From NCBI GenBank assembly GCA_946479035.1, contig CAMLDW010000019.1, positions 1-45,671 of the forward strand: a DNA stretch of 45,671 nucleotides, given 5' to 3'. The notes beneath the pieces were generated by a model, which saw nothing but the letters and a program-made list of their open reading frames with translations, ran no database searches and was not told where the DNA came from. Position numbers and translations under genes: made by a program. This stretch comes from an uncultured Chthonomonadaceae bacterium. GTDB lineage: Bacteria > Armatimonadota > Fimbriimonadia > Fimbriimonadales > Fimbriimonadaceae. Positions 1 through 7,960 of this stretch are shown here, piece after piece (the stretch's first letter is position 1; each line of letters starts with the position of its first letter).

Positions 1-38
1 AGGGGGAGGGAATCACGAGCGGTATCCTCTCGGCGTCG

Positions 39-794
39 ATGCGCATCTTGGTGACGAACGACGACGGGATCCACGCCGAGGGGCTCGTGCACATGGTCGA
101 AGTCGCCAAGTCCTTCGGCGAAGTGAAGGTCGTCGCGCCGGACGTGCAGCGCAGCGCCTGCGGGCACGGCATGACGATGCGCGACCCGCTGCGCGTGCTA
201 GAAGCGCCGCCGTGCTGCGGCGCCGAGGCGTTCACAGTGAACGGCCTGCCGGTGGACTGCGTGAACGTGGGCCTCACCGTCTGCTGGCCCGAAGGCTGCG
301 ACCTCGTGCTGAGCGGGATCAACAACGGCCCGAACCTCGGCTTTGACGTCACTTACAGCGGCACCGTCGCCGCGGCGATGGAGGCCGCGATTAACGGCGT
401 GCGCGGCGTCGCGGTCTCGATGGCGGTGTTCACCGACGGCGCGCCGTTCCATTTCGAGACGGGCAAGGCTTGGCTAGAAGAGAACTGGCCCCTGCTCATG
501 TCGCTCGAAGCGCCGCCGCTCACTTTTTGGAACGTCAACGTCCCGGCGATCGCGCAGAGCGGGCTGCAAGGGCACAAGTTCGTCGCGATGGGCGACCGCG
601 TGTACGAGGACCGCGTCGTCAAGCGCGAAGACCCGTGGGGCCGGCCCTACTACTGGCAGGGCGGCGTCGTGGTGATGAACCCCGACCAGCCGGGCACCGA
701 CGTTGAGGCAGTGAGCAAGGGGTTTGTCTCGATCACGCCGGTCACGGTGGACTGGACCGACCACGCGACGCTTACAAAGCTCCAAGGTCGGTGA
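39..794 (+). CDS. surE: 5'/3'-nucleotidase SurE
   Basis: SurE is a metal-dependent nucleoside 5'-monophosphate phosphatase of the cytoplasm, linked in many bacteria to stationary-phase survival. The 251-residue protein has the family length. The N-terminal motif ILVTNDDGI supplies metal ligands D8 and D9, S39 lies in the RSACGHG segment, and N95 lies in SGINNGPNLG, matching the four known metal ligands in position. The ATG at 39 is chosen because translation from it begins exactly at the conserved MRILVTNDDG start. A TATCCT box at 23-28 lies 10 nt upstream and there is no clear Shine-Dalgarno sequence, so the mRNA may have almost no leader. The 3' end overlaps the convergent GH4-like gene by 23 bases. 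Confidence 0.96.
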   Translation: MRILVTNDDGIHAEGLVHMVEVAKSFGEVKVVAPDVQRSACGHGMTMRDPLRVLEAPPCCGAEAFTVNGLPVDCVNVGLTVCWPEGCDLVLSGINNGPNLGFDVTYSGTVAAAMEAAINGVRGVAVSMAVFTDGAPFHFETGKAWLEENWPLLMSLEAPPLTFWNVNVPAIAQSGLQGHKFVAMGDRVYEDRVVKREDPWGRPYYWQGGVVVMNPDQPGTDVEAVSKGFVSITPVTVDWTDHATLTKLQGR

Positions 795-1488
795 TCAGCC
801 ACCTAGCGACAGGGCTCTCCCGATACTCCTCGAGGTAACGGTCCAGCTCGTGGTCGCCGTTGATCCATCGCAGGATCCTGTGCGGCAGCGAAGTGTGCGT
901 CTCCGGGTCGAGCGTCGCCGGCCAATCGTACGCCGTGTGCGGCACAGAAGGCGAGATCGGCGCATTGCGCGTGAGGTTGAGGATCCTCGCGTCCTTGATC
1001 CGTTCGAGCGTCAGCGCGAGCGCGTTCGCGACCGCCTCGTCGCGCGTGCGGGTCTCGTCGTTCTCCGGCACGGCGAGCGCAGCGAGCGTCATCGGCGAAA
1101 GCTCTTCGATAGGCGTTGGGCTGTTCAGGTCGCCGCGGTTCAGGTCGATGAGCCGCCGCGCCTCCGCCTGGTCGGGCGGAAGCAGCATGCGCGTGGCGGT
1201 CTTGCCGGTCATGCGCCGCGCGCAGTCCTCGTAAAGGCACACGATCGCGGCGTCCGCCTCGCGCAGCGCGAGCGTGAGGTTCGGCTGCTCGACCACCTCG
1301 TGCTCGGTGCGGCTCGCCTCGACGAGCCTTGCCATCAGCCGCGTCATCAGGTCGAGCCGCTCGCGGTTTGCGTCGAAGAGCCTGATCTCCAGCGGGTGCT
1401 CGAAGCGCGGCGCGGCGATCGAGGCGAACACGGGCGGCGCGCACCTGAGGCTCCCCGCCCCCACCACCGTCACCACCCTGCGCCGCAT
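772..1488 (-). CDS. Short GH4-like NAD-binding (Rossmann) protein, function unknown
   Basis: The N-terminus has a dinucleotide-binding pattern, VVGAGS at residues 8-13, followed by IRLFD ending at D39, arranged as in family 4 glycoside hydrolases (6-phospho-glucosidases and alpha-galactosidases). The segment LTLALREADAAIV also resembles that family. The protein is only 238 residues against roughly 430 for true GH4 enzymes, and where they have an N-P-V motif it reads NLTRNAPI, so the metal and catalytic region appears missing or altered. It may be a degenerate or repurposed homologue. A TAGAAT box (1495-1500) sits 6 nt before the ATG with no Shine-Dalgarno sequence. Family assignment is tentative; coding status is well supported. 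Confidence 0.6.
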   Translation of the reverse strand: MRRRVVTVVGAGSLRCAPPVFASIAAPRFEHPLEIRLFDANRERLDLMTRLMARLVEASRTEHEVVEQPNLTLALREADAAIVCLYEDCARRMTGKTATRMLLPPDQAEARRLIDLNRGDLNSPTPIEELSPMTLAALAVPENDETRTRDEAVANALALTLERIKDARILNLTRNAPISPSVPHTAYDWPATLDPETHTSLPHRILRWINGDHELDRYLEEYRESPVARWLITDLGAL

Positions 1489-1792
1489 ACCGCTATTCTA
1501 CGCCCTTTGGAGGCGTCGCCAAATAGTCGACTGGTGGTCGCCGATTGACCAGTCGGGCCGGGGCTTGCCAATGTGCGATAGAAAGCGCACCGTGATGAAA
1601 CGGGGGTACGTTTTTCCGACGGTTTTTTCATTCTATGCCTCAGCTGCTTGCGGTTGAGGCTTGTGCGATCGGATAAAGACCCTCAACCCCAAGGGGTCGA
1701 GGGATAAAGAGCGGCCTTTCCGAAGAAGCGGCCTGCGCGCTGAGCGGTAGCGCTCGCCAGCTACCTCGCCCCCCGGTATCCTGCCCAGGCGG
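1489..1792. other. Divergent intergenic region without a gene
   Basis: This 304-base gap lies between the start of the minus-strand GH4-like gene and the start of the plus-strand DUF5695 gene, so it should hold both promoters: TAGAAT at 1495-1500 (minus) and TATCCT at 1777-1782 (plus). It also contains short inverted repeats (1573-1577 with 1586-1590; 1637-1642 with 1655-1660; a nested hairpin at 1680-1703 flanked by a direct repeat GGATAAAGA at 1671 and 1702) and two T-runs (1611-1615, 1623-1628). A 20-codon frame starting at ATG 1597 has no support. No RNA gene is recognisable. Confidence 0.5.
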
Positions 1793-4375
1793 ATGGATCG
1801 GTTCGACGAAGATAGGCCGGAACTGACGGGGAGCCTGGTCTCGATGGAGTTCGGGCCGGGAGGGCGCATCCAACAGCTCTGGGCCAGCGACCCCGCGCTG
1901 CCGGACGAGGGCGAGGACTTCCAGTTCGTGCTGCCGCCGATCACGTTTGGCGAAGAGACCAGCGACGACTACGCGCCCGGCACGATCCTGCTCGGCGTGC
2001 GCACCGACCCCGAAGGGCCTTGGATGGTCAGCCGCAACACGCGCGCGCGCACGCCACCGAGCGGCGAAGAGGACCGGCTCGACCCCAGCGCCGTCGTCTT
2101 CGAGTACGACTTCCCTCTCATCGACGACCTGAGCGTCACGGGGCGTTACTACGAGGTCGCCGGCGCGCTGCCGCAGATCGTGTGGGACGTGAAGATCGAG
2201 AACAAGGGGCGCCGCGCGGTGGAGATCGGCGAGCTCGGCTTCCCGCTTGCGTTCAACAACCTATATGACGGCTTCGGTTGGAGCGACGACCAGTTGCAGC
2301 GGCTGTGGCACTCGCGCGTCTATGTGCACAAGTTCATCGGCGGCGGCGCGTCGTGGGTCTTCGCGCAGCGCATGACCGCGATGACGCCCGGGCTGCTCGT
2401 GTTCCCCGGCGACGATACTTCGTGGGAGTTCTACAACCACGTCTCCGCCTCGCTCAACACGCCGTACCAGTGGGAGGGGATCCCGGTGGTGTACGTCTTT
2501 TCGCGCGCGACGATCGAGAGGGAGAAGGTCGAAGGGTGGAGCAACGAGCACACCTCACTGATCCTCGAGCCGGGCGACAGCCGCAACGTGCAACTGCGCT
2601 TCGTGCCGTGCGAGAGCGACAAGCAGGAAGGCGTGCACCAGACGCTTGTCGCGTGCGGGCGCCCCTCGGTGCGGCTGCTGCCGGGCGCGGTCGCGCCGCG
2701 CGACGTGGGGATCGCGATCGAGGTGAGCGGCGCCTCGCCCTCTGAGTTCTACTTCTCGCGCGACACAGAAAGTGAAGTGGACAGCGACGAGCAGGGCGGG
2801 TTCTGCTTCGTGCGCCCGTCGACTCCTGGGCCGCTGCGCGTCTCGTTCCGCGATTCGCAGGGGCGGCCGTGCCACACGCACCTGATGTTCACCGACCCGA
2901 TCGAGCAACTGATCCAGGCGCGCGCGGAGTACATCTGCGAGAACCAGGTGGAGACCGAGGACGCGCGGCTCAAGAACGCGATCGTCATGACGAACATCGC
3001 CACCGGCGATCGCGTGACGGGCGCGGAGGACTTCGACGAGTCGGCGGGGATCGAGTGCTCTTTGGCGGACGCGCTCTTCCTGGCGGAAAAGAACACCGTG
3101 TTCCCTGAGCGCGCGCAGATCGCGACGCTGGACCGCTACATCGGCGGGTTCTTGCTGGAGAAGGTGCAGAACCCCGGCGACCACTCGGTGGCGAGCGTGC
3201 TGCAGGAGGACATGGCGCAGGGCGCGTACTTCGGGCGGCCGCTCTGCTACCCGCACGTGATCAACCTGTACCACTCGATGTACCGCATCGCCTCGACCTA
3301 CGGCGAGACGGAGCAAAGGCCGCGCGCGTATCTCACGCGCGCGTTCCAGACCGCGATGGCGATGTTCCGCTTCGGCTGGCGGCACTACGTGCGCACGGTG
3401 GGCGTGCTCGGCTTCGCGCGCATCTACGACCTGCTCGAGGACCTTCGCAAGGAAGGGATGGGCGAAGAGGCGGACCAGCTGCGCCGGTTCGTGGTCGAGA
3501 AGGCCGCAGAGCTGACGCAGAACCTGTTCCCTTACGCGGGCGAATCGGTGCTCGACACCTCGGGGATGGAGGAGGTGTTCGCCGCGGCGAAGTTCTTGGA
3601 CGACGACGCGCACCTCGAGCGGACCGTGCGCTGCGCCTACGCGACGCGCTCGCTCGCTCCTTCGTGGTGGTGGTACGGCAGCGACAAGCGCAACTGGGAC
3701 GGCGCGGACAGCACGCCGACGCGAGCGATGGCCGACCGGGGCGAGACCTGCTTGGCGCACACGACGATCCCCAACTCGCTGATCTTCTTCGGGCTGATGG
3801 ACCGCGACTACCTCGCGATCCCGGAGGCGTACATGCGCATGGCGTTCGGCGGGATGATCGGGCCGTGGGCTCTGGTGCGGTCCGACGGCGCGGCCTCGAT
3901 GTGCTACTGCCCCGACCTCTCGAGCAAGCACGCGGGGTTCAACTCGTTCACCGGCGCGAGCGGGCACGGGCTGTTCCACTACTTGCGCGAAGTCGGGTCT
4001 TACGTTCTGCCGAACCAGAAGCAGGGGACCTACACGTTCGGGTGCCACTTCGAGATCGCAGACGAAGAGTACGTCGTGCGGCCGTGGGAGGGAGTGGGGC
4101 GCAAGATCGTGATGCGGCAGATCGGCGCGGAGTTCCGGCTCTCGTTCGGGCGGTTCATCGAACTGCGCATGGACCGCGGCAAGCGTTGGTTCGAGGCCGA
4201 CGTGCAAAACCCGAGCGACAAAGAAGTAAAGGCGGAGCTGACCGTCTCAGGAATGTGGGGCGTCTCTTTGAGCGTGCAAGGCAAGACGGTGGCGTGCGAG
4301 GGCGGAAGGGCGGTGACCCAGGTGACCCTTCCGGCTCGACAGACGGTGAAGGTCACAGGTAACGTGCAGAAGTGA
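1793..4375 (+). CDS. DUF5695-type large protein, probable carbohydrate-active fold
   Basis: The 860-residue protein resembles DUF5695 proteins from beginning to end: an N-terminal beta-rich half (residues ~10-380, including LSVTGRYYEV, IENKGRRAVEIGELGFPL and a W-rich GGGASWVFAQR segment), then a helical half (~390-720) rich in aromatic residues (APSWWWYGSDKRNWDG) typical of alpha/alpha toroid carbohydrate-processing domains, and a C-terminal beta segment. No signal peptide is visible, so it seems cytoplasmic. A role in glycan handling is inferred from fold resemblance only; no catalytic residues can be assigned. The ATG at 1793 has a TATCCT box 10 nt upstream and no convincing Shine-Dalgarno sequence. 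Its stop overlaps the start of the next gene (GTGA), implying translational coupling. Confidence 0.75.
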   Translation: MDRFDEDRPELTGSLVSMEFGPGGRIQQLWASDPALPDEGEDFQFVLPPITFGEETSDDYAPGTILLGVRTDPEGPWMVSRNTRARTPPSGEEDRLDPSAVVFEYDFPLIDDLSVTGRYYEVAGALPQIVWDVKIENKGRRAVEIGELGFPLAFNNLYDGFGWSDDQLQRLWHSRVYVHKFIGGGASWVFAQRMTAMTPGLLVFPGDDTSWEFYNHVSASLNTPYQWEGIPVVYVFSRATIEREKVEGWSNEHTSLILEPGDSRNVQLRFVPCESDKQEGVHQTLVACGRPSVRLLPGAVAPRDVGIAIEVSGASPSEFYFSRDTESEVDSDEQGGFCFVRPSTPGPLRVSFRDSQGRPCHTHLMFTDPIEQLIQARAEYICENQVETEDARLKNAIVMTNIATGDRVTGAEDFDESAGIECSLADALFLAEKNTVFPERAQIATLDRYIGGFLLEKVQNPGDHSVASVLQEDMAQGAYFGRPLCYPHVINLYHSMYRIASTYGETEQRPRAYLTRAFQTAMAMFRFGWRHYVRTVGVLGFARIYDLLEDLRKEGMGEEADQLRRFVVEKAAELTQNLFPYAGESVLDTSGMEEVFAAAKFLDDDAHLERTVRCAYATRSLAPSWWWYGSDKRNWDGADSTPTRAMADRGETCLAHTTIPNSLIFFGLMDRDYLAIPEAYMRMAFGGMIGPWALVRSDGAASMCYCPDLSSKHAGFNSFTGASGHGLFHYLREVGSYVLPNQKQGTYTFGCHFEIADEEYVVRPWEGVGRKIVMRQIGAEFRLSFGRFIELRMDRGKRWFEADVQNPSDKEVKAELTVSGMWGVSLSVQGKTVACEGGRAVTQVTLPARQTVKVTGNVQK

Positions 4376-4728
4376 GCGAAGTGCCCTCCTGGTGGCTGCA
4401 GGTGACCGGCGGCGCGGCGATCGCGATCCTGCTTCTGTGCGTCGCGATGATGGTCATCGCCGTGGTGATGGTCGCGCTGCTGCTCGAGGTCAAGAAGGGG
4501 ATCGCCAACGTTTCCGAGCGGGTGCAGAGCGTGGCGAGCCGCGTGGACTCGGTCGCCAAGCAGGTCGAGCACGTGACGACGGAGGTCGGGACGCGCACGA
4601 CCGGGATCATGCGGTCGGTGGACGACATCGCCTCAGGCGCCTTCGAGGTCGTGGAGCGCTACGCTCCCGTGGCGATCGGTCTGGCCGTGGTGTTCAAGCT
4701 GGCATCGATGTTCCGGAAGCCCAAGTAG
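4372..4728 (+). CDS. Small membrane-anchored protein with coiled-coil segment
   Basis: This 118-residue protein starts at a GTG sharing four bases with the stop of the DUF5695 gene, so the two are probably co-translated. Residues ~12-40 form one hydrophobic membrane segment (AIAILLLCVAMMVIAVVMVA). A heptad-like stretch follows (ISxRVxSVASRVDSVAKQVEHV pattern, ~45-75), then a weaker hydrophobic segment near 100-112 and a basic C-terminus (FRKPK). The arrangement resembles DUF948-type proteins, but I cannot assign a family with confidence. It may tether or organise something at the membrane; function unknown. Confidence 0.75.
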   Translation: MSEVPSWWLQVTGGAAIAILLLCVAMMVIAVVMVALLLEVKKGIANVSERVQSVASRVDSVAKQVEHVTTEVGTRTTGIMRSVDDIASGAFEVVERYAPVAIGLAVVFKLASMFRKPK

Positions 4729-4735
4729 GCCCTGG

Positions 4736-4764
4736 TTGCTTGTTGGCTCCGCAAAGTGGATAAT
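4736..4764 (+). promoter_or_regulatory. Promoter of initiator tRNA-Met
   Basis: A -35 element TTGCTT (4736-4741), a 17-nt spacer and a -10 element GATAAT (4759-4764) precede the tRNA. Transcription about 7 nt after the -10 would begin essentially at the tRNA 5' end (4770), leaving little or no 5' leader for RNase P to remove. Confidence 0.6.
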
Positions 4765-4769
4765 GACCC

Positions 4770-4846
<77 letters not shown>

Positions 4847-4894
4847 CTCCAAAGCGCTACCCGGTGGCTGCCCATGGCTTTCTGGTCGCCGGAA

Positions 4895-5848
4895 TTACCA
4901 TTTTCGGACTAGATCGGCGATGTCCGCGTTGCCGCCGGTGACCAGCAGGCCGACGCGCTTGCCTTTGACATCGACTTTGCCCGACATGACCGCCGTAGCG
5001 GCCAGCGCCCCGGTCGGCTCGACCACGGTCTTCATCCGCTCGAAGAAGAACCGCGTCGCCCTGAGCAGCTCCGCGTCCGAGACCGTGAGCATGTCTTCGA
5101 CGCTGTGCTTGATGATCTCGAACGTGATTTCGCCGAGCGAGGTCGTGCGCGCGCCGTCCGCGATCGTGTCGGGCATCGGTATCTTCACGCGCTCGCCCTT
5201 GCGGAACGAGAGCTGGCCGTCGTTGCCGGCCTCTGGCTCGACGCCATAGATCTTCGTGTTCGGCGAGAGGTGCTTGGCTGCTAGGCAGCAGCCGCTCAGG
5301 ATCCCTCCGCCGCCGACGCCGACGATCAGCAGGTCGAGGCCCGGTACCTGCTCGAACAGCTCCTTCCCCGCCGTGCCCTGCCCCGCGACGACGTGCGGGT
5401 GGTCGTAGGGCGGCACGATCGTCATCCCGCGCTCTTGTGCGATCTTGTTGCCAAGCTCTTCCCTCACCTGCTCTTCGCGGTCGTAGAGCACGACCTCCGC
5501 TCCGTACCCCGCGACCGCGTCCTTTTTGAGTTGCGGCGCGTCGTGGTTCATCACCACGACGACCGGCACGCCGAGCAGCCTTCCTGCGAGAGCGCACGCC
5601 GCGCCGTGGTTGCCGGAAGAGAACGTCAGCACGCCGTTCTTCTTCTGCTCTTGGGAAAGCTGCGCGAACGCGTTATACGCGCCGCGGAACTTGAAGGCGC
5701 CGGCGCGCTGGGTGTTCTCCGCCTTGAAGAACGCGGTGCACCCGGTCATCTCGTCAAACGTGCGCGAGGTAAGGACAGGGGTCCTCTTTGCTACGCCTTC
5801 GAGCCGTCGCGCGGCGTCCAAGACGTCCTGATAGCTGACCGGCATCAC
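4895..5848 (-). CDS. Threonine dehydratase / serine racemase-type PLP enzyme
   Basis: A fold-type II PLP enzyme of 317 residues, the length of the short, non-allosteric threonine dehydratases, serine racemases and threo-3-hydroxyaspartate ammonia-lyases; there is no C-terminal ACT regulatory domain. The Schiff-base lysine is K53 in the motif AFKFRGA. SSGNHG, the glycine-rich phosphate cup GVGGGGILSG and the C-terminal TGGN are all present. The family removes water from or racemises hydroxy-amino acids; the exact substrate cannot be told from sequence. Translation can start at GTG 5848 or the adjacent ATG 5845. It lies divergent from the aminotransferase gene and ends just past the fMet tRNA. 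Confidence 0.88.
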   Translation of the reverse strand: MMPVSYQDVLDAARRLEGVAKRTPVLTSRTFDEMTGCTAFFKAENTQRAGAFKFRGAYNAFAQLSQEQKKNGVLTFSSGNHGAACALAGRLLGVPVVVVMNHDAPQLKKDAVAGYGAEVVLYDREEQVREELGNKIAQERGMTIVPPYDHPHVVAGQGTAGKELFEQVPGLDLLIVGVGGGGILSGCCLAAKHLSPNTKIYGVEPEAGNDGQLSFRKGERVKIPMPDTIADGARTTSLGEITFEIIKHSVEDMLTVSDAELLRATRFFFERMKTVVEPTGALAATAVMSGKVDVKGKRVGLLVTGGNADIADLVRKW

Positions 5849-5912
5849 AGGGATTTTGGCCTCTCGCGCACCCGGCCGCGAGGACCGCGCCCAGTATCAT
5901 GGGTGCAGAGCC

Positions 5913-7121
5913 ATGCCAGACACCTCTAACCGCGCCAAGCGCGCGCCCGAGTCGCCGATCCGAAAGCTCGGCCCGTTCGCCGACGCCGCGGTCAAGCGCG
6001 GCGTCAAGATCTACCACCTGAACATCGGCCAGCCGGACATCGACTCGCCGGAGGGGTTCTGGAAGGCGGTGCGCGACCCCTCCCGGAAGGTGCTGGCCTA
6101 CAGCCCCTCACAAGGGATCCAAGAGCTCCGCGAAAAGCTCGCCTTGCGCTACCAGGGCCTCGGGATCAACGTGCAGGCGGAGCACATCATCACGTGCACG
6201 GCTGGCTCGGAGGCGCTGATCTTCTCGATGCTCGCGTGCCTCAACCCCGGCGACGAGGTGATCGTGCCGGAGCCGATGTACGCCAACTATATCGGCTTTG
6301 CGACGATAGCGGACGTGAAGGTCGTGCCGATCACGACGCGCATCGAGGACGGCTTCGCGCTTCCTCCTGCTTCAGAGTTCGCCAAGAGGATCTCGCCGAA
6401 GACGAAGGCGATCCTGGTCAACAACCCCGGCAACCCGACCGGCACCGTCTACACCGACGCCCAACTAGAAGGGATCCGCGAGATCGTCTTGAAGCACGAC
6501 CTCTTCCTCATTGCTGACGAGGTGTACCGGGAGTTCAACTTTACAGGAAGGCGCATCCGGTCGGTGCTGGAGATGGAAGGGCTCGAGAGGAACGCGGTCA
6601 TGATCGACTCCGCCTCCAAGATGTACTCGCTGTGCGGCGCGCGGGTCGGGTTCCTCGTCTCGCGCAACAAGGACGTGACGTTTGCGGCGCTCAAGTTCGC
6701 GCAGGCGCGGCTCTCGCCGCCGACGCTCGAACAGTACGGCATGATCGGCGCGCTCGACACGCCGCAGTCCTATCTCGACGGCGTGCGCGAGGAGTACCGG
6801 AAGCGGCGCGACCTGTTGCTCAAGCGGCTTCGCGCGATGCCTGGCGTCCTCGTTCCCGACATCAACGGCGCGTTCTACGCGACGGTACGGCTGCCGGTCG
6901 ACGACACGGATAGGTTCTGCGAGTGGCTGCTCTCGGAGTTCTCGCACGAGGGGCGAACGGTGATGTTCGCGCCGGCCTCTGGGTTCTACGAGACGCCGGG
7001 GCTCGGCAAGGACGAAGTGCGCATCGCGTACGTGCTCAACTGTGAAGACCTGGGCAAGGCGATGGACGTCTTGGAAGCTGCGCTCGCAGCTTATCCGGGG
7101 ACTCTGGTCAAAGCGAACTGA
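5913..7121 (+). CDS. Class I/II PLP-dependent aminotransferase
   Basis: A 402-residue fold-type I aminotransferase resembling aspartate/aromatic aminotransferases of the bacterial I-gamma type. Seen motifs: LNIGQPDI near residue 37, YSPSQGIQELR, NNPGNPTG at 170-177, ADEVYREF at 201-208, and the PLP lysine K236 in SASKMYSLCGARVG, followed by the phosphate-binding arginine. Such enzymes move an amino group between an amino acid and 2-oxoglutarate; the donor cannot be fixed here. I chose ATG 5913 over upstream in-frame codons because the residues encoded before it are not family-like; a TATCAT box at 5895-5900 sits 12 nt before it. The divergent neighbour is another PLP enzyme, suggesting but not proving shared amino-acid metabolism. 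Confidence 0.9.
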   Translation: MPDTSNRAKRAPESPIRKLGPFADAAVKRGVKIYHLNIGQPDIDSPEGFWKAVRDPSRKVLAYSPSQGIQELREKLALRYQGLGINVQAEHIITCTAGSEALIFSMLACLNPGDEVIVPEPMYANYIGFATIADVKVVPITTRIEDGFALPPASEFAKRISPKTKAILVNNPGNPTGTVYTDAQLEGIREIVLKHDLFLIADEVYREFNFTGRRIRSVLEMEGLERNAVMIDSASKMYSLCGARVGFLVSRNKDVTFAALKFAQARLSPPTLEQYGMIGALDTPQSYLDGVREEYRKRRDLLLKRLRAMPGVLVPDINGAFYATVRLPVDDTDRFCEWLLSEFSHEGRTVMFAPASGFYETPGLGKDEVRIAYVLNCEDLGKAMDVLEAALAAYPGTLVKAN

Positions 7122-7148
7122 CCCCTCAGAACGGCAGAGTGAGCCTTC

Positions 7149-7418
7149 TTAGATCCCGTAATCGGGCTTTTTTAGCCACGCCTTTGGGATCGGCCGGACG
7201 CCGGAGACGACCGCGGCGAAGTCAGCGCTTTTTAGGACTGAGGTCGACACGGTCATGCGGACCTTTCCGTTCTTGGTCTGGATCGTCACCTTTTGCAGGT
7301 TGGCGGCCTGCATCCGGTTCTTTTTGGGCGCACGGAACTTCCACTGGCCGGAGTGGCGGTGCCGGATGTGCTTGGCGTGGTTGCCTCTCTTTCCGCTGAC
7401 TTGACAGACTTTTGCCAT
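7149..7418 (-). CDS. rpmB: Large ribosomal subunit protein bL28
   Basis: An 89-residue basic protein with the L28 start MAKVCQVSGKR, the histidine-rich stretch HAKHIRHRHSGQW and the C-terminal beta region VTIQTKNGKVRMTVSTSVLK. L28 binds 23S rRNA in the large subunit. It is slightly longer than the usual 60-80 residues, with an extended C-terminus. A Shine-Dalgarno-like GGAGAGG lies upstream of the ATG at 7418, and a good promoter lies further up. It is monocistronic here, converging on the aminotransferase gene. Confidence 0.9.
   Translation of the reverse strand: MAKVCQVSGKRGNHAKHIRHRHSGQWKFRAPKKNRMQAANLQKVTIQTKNGKVRMTVSTSVLKSADFAAVVSGVRPIPKAWLKKPDYGI
7155..7173 (+). terminator. Possible terminator after the aminotransferase gene
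   Basis: A short stem CCCG-TAAT-CGGG followed by C and six T residues lies 33 bases past the aminotransferase stop, inside the 3' end of the convergent rpmB. The stem is only 4 bp, so strength is doubtful. Confidence 0.35.
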
Positions 7419-7455
7419 GGGCTCGCCTCTCCAAAAAAGTTGTGGACGGCCTCGA

Positions 7456-7485
7456 ATGATACTCTTCAGGGCCGCCCAAGTTCAA
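7456..7485 (-). promoter_or_regulatory. Promoter of rpmB
   Basis: On the minus strand, -35 TTGAAC (7480-7485), an 18-nt spacer and -10 TATCAT (7456-7461) form a recognisable housekeeping promoter, giving a leader of about 30 nt that carries the GGAGAGG ribosome-binding site. Confidence 0.6.
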
Positions 7486-7507
7486 CCAACCGGGACTCCG
7501 GCCTAGG

Positions 7508-7885
7508 CTACATGGAGCCAAGGCTCTGGTACATCATCAGGTGGTTGCCATCCGGGTCGAAAAAGGTCGCGAGCTTGACCATCTGCGGGATCTCCCGGGT
7601 CTCGCCGTCGAACTTCACGCCCTTCCCCTCCAGCTCCCTGCGGGCGGCGTCGATGTCCGTCACTCCCCAGGTCAGGGTCGGCCCGCCCTTCACCTCGGGC
7701 TTTTCGACCTGCGAGAGGCCGACGTTGACCCTGGGAATGTGGGACTCTAGCTCGCACCAGCCCATCTCCTCGAGGTGGTACTGGAGCTTGAATCCCAGGG
7801 CGTCCTGGTACCAGGCAATGCTCTTGGCGCAGTCGCTCACGCTGTAGGCGACGGTCAGACCTCCATCAAAAACGATCTTAGACAT
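7508..7885 (-). CDS. VOC (glyoxalase/bleomycin-resistance) family protein
   Basis: A 125-residue single-module VOC protein with two beta-alpha-beta-beta-beta halves: TVAYSVSDCAKSIAWYQDALGF at the N-terminus (written here in part as AWYQDALGF) and FFDPDGNHLMMYQSL at the C-terminus. Family members bind a divalent metal and act as lyases, dioxygenases or drug-binding proteins, usually as dimers. The conserved terminal glutamate position before M is replaced by a methionine context (LMMY), so catalysis is uncertain. The start at 7885 is chosen over the longer frame because an AGGAAAA ribosome-binding sequence and a strong divergent promoter lie directly upstream. It is transcribed away from the HxlR-type regulator, its likely controller. 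Confidence 0.88.
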   Translation of the reverse strand: MSKIVFDGGLTVAYSVSDCAKSIAWYQDALGFKLQYHLEEMGWCELESHIPRVNVGLSQVEKPEVKGGPTLTWGVTDIDAARRELEGKGVKFDGETREIPQMVKLATFFDPDGNHLMMYQSLGSM

Positions 7886-7920
7886 AGGGTTTTCCTGTGG
7901 CCGTTCTGAGGCCAGAGCGG

Positions 7921-7940
7921 TATAATACACATAAAGTATA
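7921..7940. promoter_or_regulatory. Candidate operator in VOC/HxlR divergent region
   Basis: An imperfect palindrome with TATA arms separated by 12 bases lies between the -10 and -35 boxes of the VOC promoter and includes a plus-strand TATAAT (7921-7926) that could be the regulator's own -10. HxlR-family proteins bind AT-rich palindromes, so this is the obvious operator candidate; inference from position and symmetry. Confidence 0.4.
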
Positions 7941-7951
7941 GTAGCTGTCAA
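7922..7951 (-). promoter_or_regulatory. Strong promoter of the VOC gene
   Basis: On the minus strand: perfect -35 TTGACA (7946-7951), 18-nt spacer, -10 TATTAT (7922-7927). Its -35 box lies 9 bases from the start codon of the divergent regulator gene, so binding near that gene's start could block it. Confidence 0.7.
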
Positions 7952-7960
7952 TAGTGGCCT

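Noticed and set aside
1597..1659. 20-codon leader peptide in the intergenic region
   Set aside because: No ribosome-binding site, no promoter box close by, and no repeated codons pointing to attenuation.
2555..4207. 550-codon open frame on the minus strand inside the DUF5695 gene
   Set aside because: It is an antisense shadow typical of GC-rich codon use: product is rich in R, H, V and A, resembles no family, and lies opposite a clearly conserved protein. Other long frames opposite DUF1800 (8949-10247), asd/DUF1501 (10388-12133) and smc (41401-42465) were rejected likewise.
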